Shown here piece after piece: positions 6,739 through 8,758 of a stretch of 8,758 bases of DNA. Source of the DNA: Hydrogenothermus sp. (GTDB lineage Bacteria; Aquificota; Aquificia; Aquificales; Hydrogenothermaceae); the NCBI GenBank assembly GCA_003978675.1, contig QNYP01000116.1, forward strand, positions 1 to 8,758, written 5' to 3'. The position numbers and the translations under genes are program-made. Positions within the stretch are counted from its first letter, which is position 1; the number at the start of each line of letters is the position of its first letter. The notes beneath the pieces are model-generated. The model was not told the DNA's origin. It ran no database searches and saw only the letters and a list, made by a program, of their open reading frames with translations.

Positions 6739-7272
6739 TTATTTTGGTAAATTGTTTAATTCTTCTAAATACTGATTTTTATAATTTATGTAATTTTTAT
6801 AAGACTGTTCTAACCATTTTAACTCTTCTTCTGTTAGCTTTCTTTTAAATTTTGCAGGACTTCCAGTCCAAAGACTTTGTGGTTCTATTTTTTTATTAGG
6901 AGTAACTAATGCTCCTGCTCCAACTATACTTTCCTTTCCTACAACTACTCCATCCATAATAGTAGCAGACATACCAATTAAACATCTATCTTCAATTGTA
7001 CAGGCGTGAAGCATTACATTATGTCCTACTGTTACTTCTTTGCCTATTATTGTTGGATATTTTCTATGGTCAACATGGATTATAGTTCCATCTTGAATGT
7101 TTGTTCTATCTCCAATTCTTATGTAATTAACATCTCCTCTAATAACCACGTTATACCATATTGAACAATCCTCTCCTATTTCAACATCTCCTATTATCAC
7201 TGCATTTTCTGCAATAAAAGCTGATGGGTGTATCTTTGGATATTTCCCTTTATATGGCTTAATTATTGCCAT
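6739..7272 (-). CDS. Gamma-carbonic-anhydrase-like left-handed beta-helix protein
   Basis: This 177-residue hexapeptide-repeat protein of the gamma-CA/YrdA/PaaY/CaiE group would form a trimer with metal bound between subunits. Repeats such as NAVIIGDVEIGEDCSIWYNV and VTVGHNVMLHACTIEDRC run from about residue 18 to 135, followed by a C-terminal alpha-helix. Candidate metal ligands are His66 (IIHVDH), His84 (VGHN) and His89 (MLHAC), with the 5-residue spacing of the last two seen in the family. The GDRTNIQD core (residues 54-61) is also typical. Proteins of this group have been reported as carbonic anhydrases, but many lack the acidic proton-shuttle loop of archaeal Cam, and I see no such loop here, so enzymatic activity is uncertain. 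The Shine-Dalgarno GAGGAG (complement of 7277-7282) lies inside the preceding microprotein gene, which overlaps this start by 14 nt. It is probably co-transcribed with tyrS. Confidence 0.9.
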   Translation of the reverse strand: MAIIKPYKGKYPKIHPSAFIAENAVIIGDVEIGEDCSIWYNVVIRGDVNYIRIGDRTNIQDGTIIHVDHRKYPTIIGKEVTVGHNVMLHACTIEDRCLIGMSATIMDGVVVGKESIVGAGALVTPNKKIEPQSLWTGSPAKFKRKLTEEELKWLEQSYKNYINYKNQYLEELNNLPK

Positions 7273-7378
7273 TTTTCTCCTCTTTGTGCTTTTTTAAAAA
7301 CTTTATGCCAATTATAAGGTATAAAACAAGCATTGAAAACATTATAAAAATTGTAGGTATCAAAGAAAGTATATCCAT
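7259..7378 (-). CDS. 39-residue single-pass membrane microprotein
   Basis: A short gene fills the space between queD and the gamma-CA-like gene. The ATG at 7378-7376 lies one base after the queD TAA and has a Shine-Dalgarno AAGGG (complement of 7384-7388) 5 nt upstream, overlapping the end of queD. The protein starts MDILSLIPTIF and has a hydrophobic stretch at about residues 4-27 (including MLVLYLIIGI), then a basic and acidic tail KFLKKHKEEK ending GNN. The short N-terminus and positive C-terminal flank suggest a membrane helix with its C-terminus in the cytoplasm. It ends 14 nt inside the next gene and contains that gene's Shine-Dalgarno, so the two would be translationally coupled. I recognise no family. 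The ribosome-binding site, spacing and coherent hydrophobicity favour a real gene, but an A+T-rich spacer can encode such a segment by chance. Confidence 0.6.
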   Translation of the reverse strand: MDILSLIPTIFIMFSMLVLYLIIGIKFLKKHKEEKNGNN

Positions 7379-7379
7379 T

Positions 7380-7862
7380 TTAACCCTTATAAACTGCCTT
7401 TCCTGTCTCTGTTTCCCAAACAGTAACACCTACTACCTTTATATCATCTAAAAGTCCTGCTTCTTCAAGTTTTTTAGTTAAAAAATCATATATGAATTTT
7501 GCTAATGCTTCTGCTGTTGGACAAAAATCAACTACAAAAAGTTTTAAAAATCCAAAATCTTCTTTAAATTTAGGATAAAGAGGGTCATTTTTATCTATAA
7601 TAAAAGAATGATCAATCTGGTTATCAATTAAATCCTTTAACGCCGCTTTTATATGGTAAAAATCTATAACCATATCCTGCTCATTTAAAGTATCAGAACC
7701 AACAGTTACTTCTACTTTATAACTATGACCATGTATATTAAGACAAGGATTTGGAGGAATTTCATTTCCCATAAGTTTTGCACCTTTTCCTGCCATTAAA
7801 TTTTGTTTCCAAACCCTATGTCCTGCTTCAAATTTAAACCTTTTTGTTATTTCATATTTCAT
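7380..7862 (-). CDS. queD: 6-carboxytetrahydropterin synthase (QueD/PTPS family)
   Basis: QueD converts 7,8-dihydroneopterin triphosphate to 6-carboxy-5,6,7,8-tetrahydropterin, the second step toward preQ0 and queuosine. The 160-residue protein has the zinc ligands His15 (FEAGHR), His44 and His46 (NIHGHSY), and the catalytic Cys40 in the Cys-x3-His-x-His arrangement. Other family marks are VIDFYHIK, DH at 84-85, CPTAEALA at 114-121 and the pterin-anchoring Glu150 (VWETETG). It is longer than E. coli QueD (about 120 residues), partly through an extra loop at about 18-38 between AGHR and the Cys. A true 6-pyruvoyl-tetrahydropterin synthase is possible, but a bacterial context favours QueD. The ATG is preceded by GGAGG (complement of 7872-7876) in the 15-nt gap after pyrK. 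No queC, queE or queF is visible. Confidence 0.9.
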   Translation of the reverse strand: MKYEITKRFKFEAGHRVWKQNLMAGKGAKLMGNEIPPNPCLNIHGHSYKVEVTVGSDTLNEQDMVIDFYHIKAALKDLIDNQIDHSFIIDKNDPLYPKFKEDFGFLKLFVVDFCPTAEALAKFIYDFLTKKLEEAGLLDDIKVVGVTVWETETGKAVYKG

Positions 7863-7877
7863 TTATATTAACCTCCA

Positions 7878-8663
7878 TTAAAGCTCAATTTTATAAGTAT
7901 CAAAAACTGGTCCCTCATAGCATACTCTTATATAGCTATCCTTTTCTGTATCTTTAATGACACAACCTATACATATCCCAAAACCACATGCCATTTTGCT
8001 TTCTAAAGAAGCATAACAAGGAACATTTATCTCTTTTGCTATCTTATCAACTGCTTTCATCATACCATGAGGTCCACAGGTAAATATAACTGTATTTTTA
8101 TTTTCTAAAGCTAAATTTTTTAAATCTTTAGTAATTAATCCTTTTTCTCCATATGAACCATCTTCTGTGTAAATAATAGTATCTTTTTCAAAACCATTTT
8201 CCTTTATCCAATCAAGCATAGAAAGTTGCCCTTTTCTTCTAACTCCATAAAGAGCTTTAAAAGGTTTTCCCTCTTCTTTTAATTTCTTCATCAAAAATGA
8301 AAGACCTGCAAAACCTATTCCTCCCCCAACAAGTAAAAAATAATCAAATTCTTCTGTAGGAAATAAATTTCTACCTAAAGGAGCAAGTATATTTATCTTA
8401 TCCCCAACTTTCTTTTCTGTAAGGGCTTTTGTTCCCTTTCCATAAACATCGTAGTAAATCCAAATCTCATCATCAACAACATCTGCAATAGCAAAAGCTC
8501 TTCTCATCATAGGGTCATATTGATACTCAGGAGTAGCTCTTACCATAATAAAGTGAGCTGGCTTTGCAAGTTTAGCTATTTCTCTATTTCTAAACTTTAA
8601 AAGCCAAGTGATGCCAGAAATATATCTGTTTTCTGTTATCTCAACTTCATAGTCCTTTATCAA
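7878..8663 (-). CDS. pyrK: Dihydroorotate dehydrogenase electron-transfer subunit PyrK
   Basis: PyrK is the FAD and [2Fe-2S] subunit of class 1B dihydroorotate dehydrogenase. It passes electrons from the FMN subunit PyrD to NAD+ in pyrimidine synthesis. The 261-residue protein has an N-terminal flavin-binding barrel with RRAFAIAD at 54-61, a nucleotide-binding domain starting LLVGGGIGFAGLSFL at about 110-124, the TCGPHGMM motif at 195-202, and cluster ligands Cys226, Cys231, Cys234 and Cys248 (ACGFGICIGC, then RVCYEGPVF). The flavin motif has Ala58 where the related RxYS/RPxS motif normally has Ser. The start is TTG at 8663 with an AGAGG Shine-Dalgarno 8 nt upstream (complement of about 8671-8676). 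The first 24 codons lie largely inside the right fold-back arm, but this copy is intact. pyrD is not in the window. A related ferredoxin-NADP reductase subunit is a less likely alternative. Confidence 0.93.
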   Translation of the reverse strand: MIKDYEVEITENRYISGITWLLKFRNREIAKLAKPAHFIMVRATPEYQYDPMMRRAFAIADVVDDEIWIYYDVYGKGTKALTEKKVGDKINILAPLGRNLFPTEEFDYFLLVGGGIGFAGLSFLMKKLKEEGKPFKALYGVRRKGQLSMLDWIKENGFEKDTIIYTEDGSYGEKGLITKDLKNLALENKNTVIFTCGPHGMMKAVDKIAKEINVPCYASLESKMACGFGICIGCVIKDTEKDSYIRVCYEGPVFDTYKIEL

Positions 8664-8758
8664 CGTTTTTTCCTCTGAAAATAGATACTTTAAAGGACTA
8701 TGAAGTTGAGATAACAGAAAACAGATATATTTCTGGCATCACTTGGCTTTTAAAGTTT
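8592..8758. repeat. Perfect inverted repeat (fold-back) at the right end
   Basis: Bases 8691-8758 are the exact reverse complement of 8592-8659, separated by 31 bases (8660-8690) that hold the pyrK start and Shine-Dalgarno region. The outer arm ends exactly at the last base of the window. It mirrors the structure at the left end, including the 31-base centre, and again consists of protein-coding sequence. It is best explained as an inverted chimera at a contig end. Confidence 0.95.
8691..8758 (+). pseudogene. pyrK: Duplicate 5' fragment of pyrK (22 codons), inverted
   Basis: Read rightward, this stretch encodes residues 3-24 of PyrK (KDYEVEITENRY, then ISGITWLLKF), identical to the leftward gene at 8592-8659. 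It has no start codon or ribosome-binding site of its own and stops at the window edge. It is the outer arm of the terminal fold-back and not an independent gene. Confidence 0.85.

Noticed and set aside
7266..7451. Rightward 61-codon frame across the queD to gamma-CA gap
   Set aside because: It overlaps the end of queD on the opposite strand, has no operon context, and is better explained as antisense to queD and the leftward microprotein gene.
1..8758. Linear replicon with hairpin telomeres, suggested by inverted repeats at both ends
   Set aside because: The arms are ordinary fabD and pyrK coding sequence, the two ends are unrelated, and no telomere resolvase or replication gene is present. 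An artefact is much more likely.
1..8758. Mobile elements, CRISPR arrays, toxin-antitoxin or defence genes
   Set aside because: Nothing of the kind is visible. Apart from the terminal fold-backs, the window is densely packed with housekeeping and metabolic genes of uniform composition.

Overview
The window is about 8.8 kb of A+T-rich bacterial DNA. Its proteins are rich in Lys, Glu and Ile. The single tRNA gene is far more G+C-rich than its surroundings (56 of 84 bases by my count), a contrast typical of thermophiles with A+T-rich genomes. The gene content and protein style would fit a member of the Aquificota such as Sulfurihydrogenibium or a relative. That placement is inference from pattern recognition, not a search result.

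Layout. The left part (about 111-4232) is a tight rightward gene string: fabD (malonyl-CoA:ACP transacylase), bioD (dethiobiotin synthetase, ATGA overlap), a soluble chemoreceptor with a C-terminal CZB zinc-binding domain, a pteridine-reductase-like SDR (TTG start, overlapping the receptor gene) and an RNase Z-like metallo-beta-lactamase-fold protein (overlapping the SDR). After an 84-nt spacer with a plausible promoter comes thiO (glycine oxidase for thiamine thiazole synthesis), then tRNA-Leu(CAA) 17 nt later. The right part (5503-8663) is a leftward string read from the right: pyrK, queD, a 39-residue single-pass membrane microprotein, a gamma-carbonic-anhydrase-like hexapeptide protein, and tyrS. 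tyrS converges on the tRNA with one base between them.

The genes are mostly housekeeping or cofactor metabolism: malonyl-ACP supply and biotin, thiamine, queuosine/pterin, pyrimidine, and tRNA charging. The less ordinary items are the CZB chemoreceptor inside a metabolic operon, the altered metal-ligand motif in the MBL protein, and the microprotein.

Both ends of the window are perfect fold-backs. The first 79 bases are the reverse complement of 111-189, and the last 68 bases are the reverse complement of 8592-8659. Each pair is separated by exactly 31 bases. The duplicated arms are pieces of the 5' ends of fabD and pyrK, so these look like inverted-chimera artefacts at contig ends rather than biology. 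The left one splits the fabD start: its first five codons survive only on the opposite strand. I see no CRISPR array, insertion sequence, phage gene or clear new defence or biosynthetic system.
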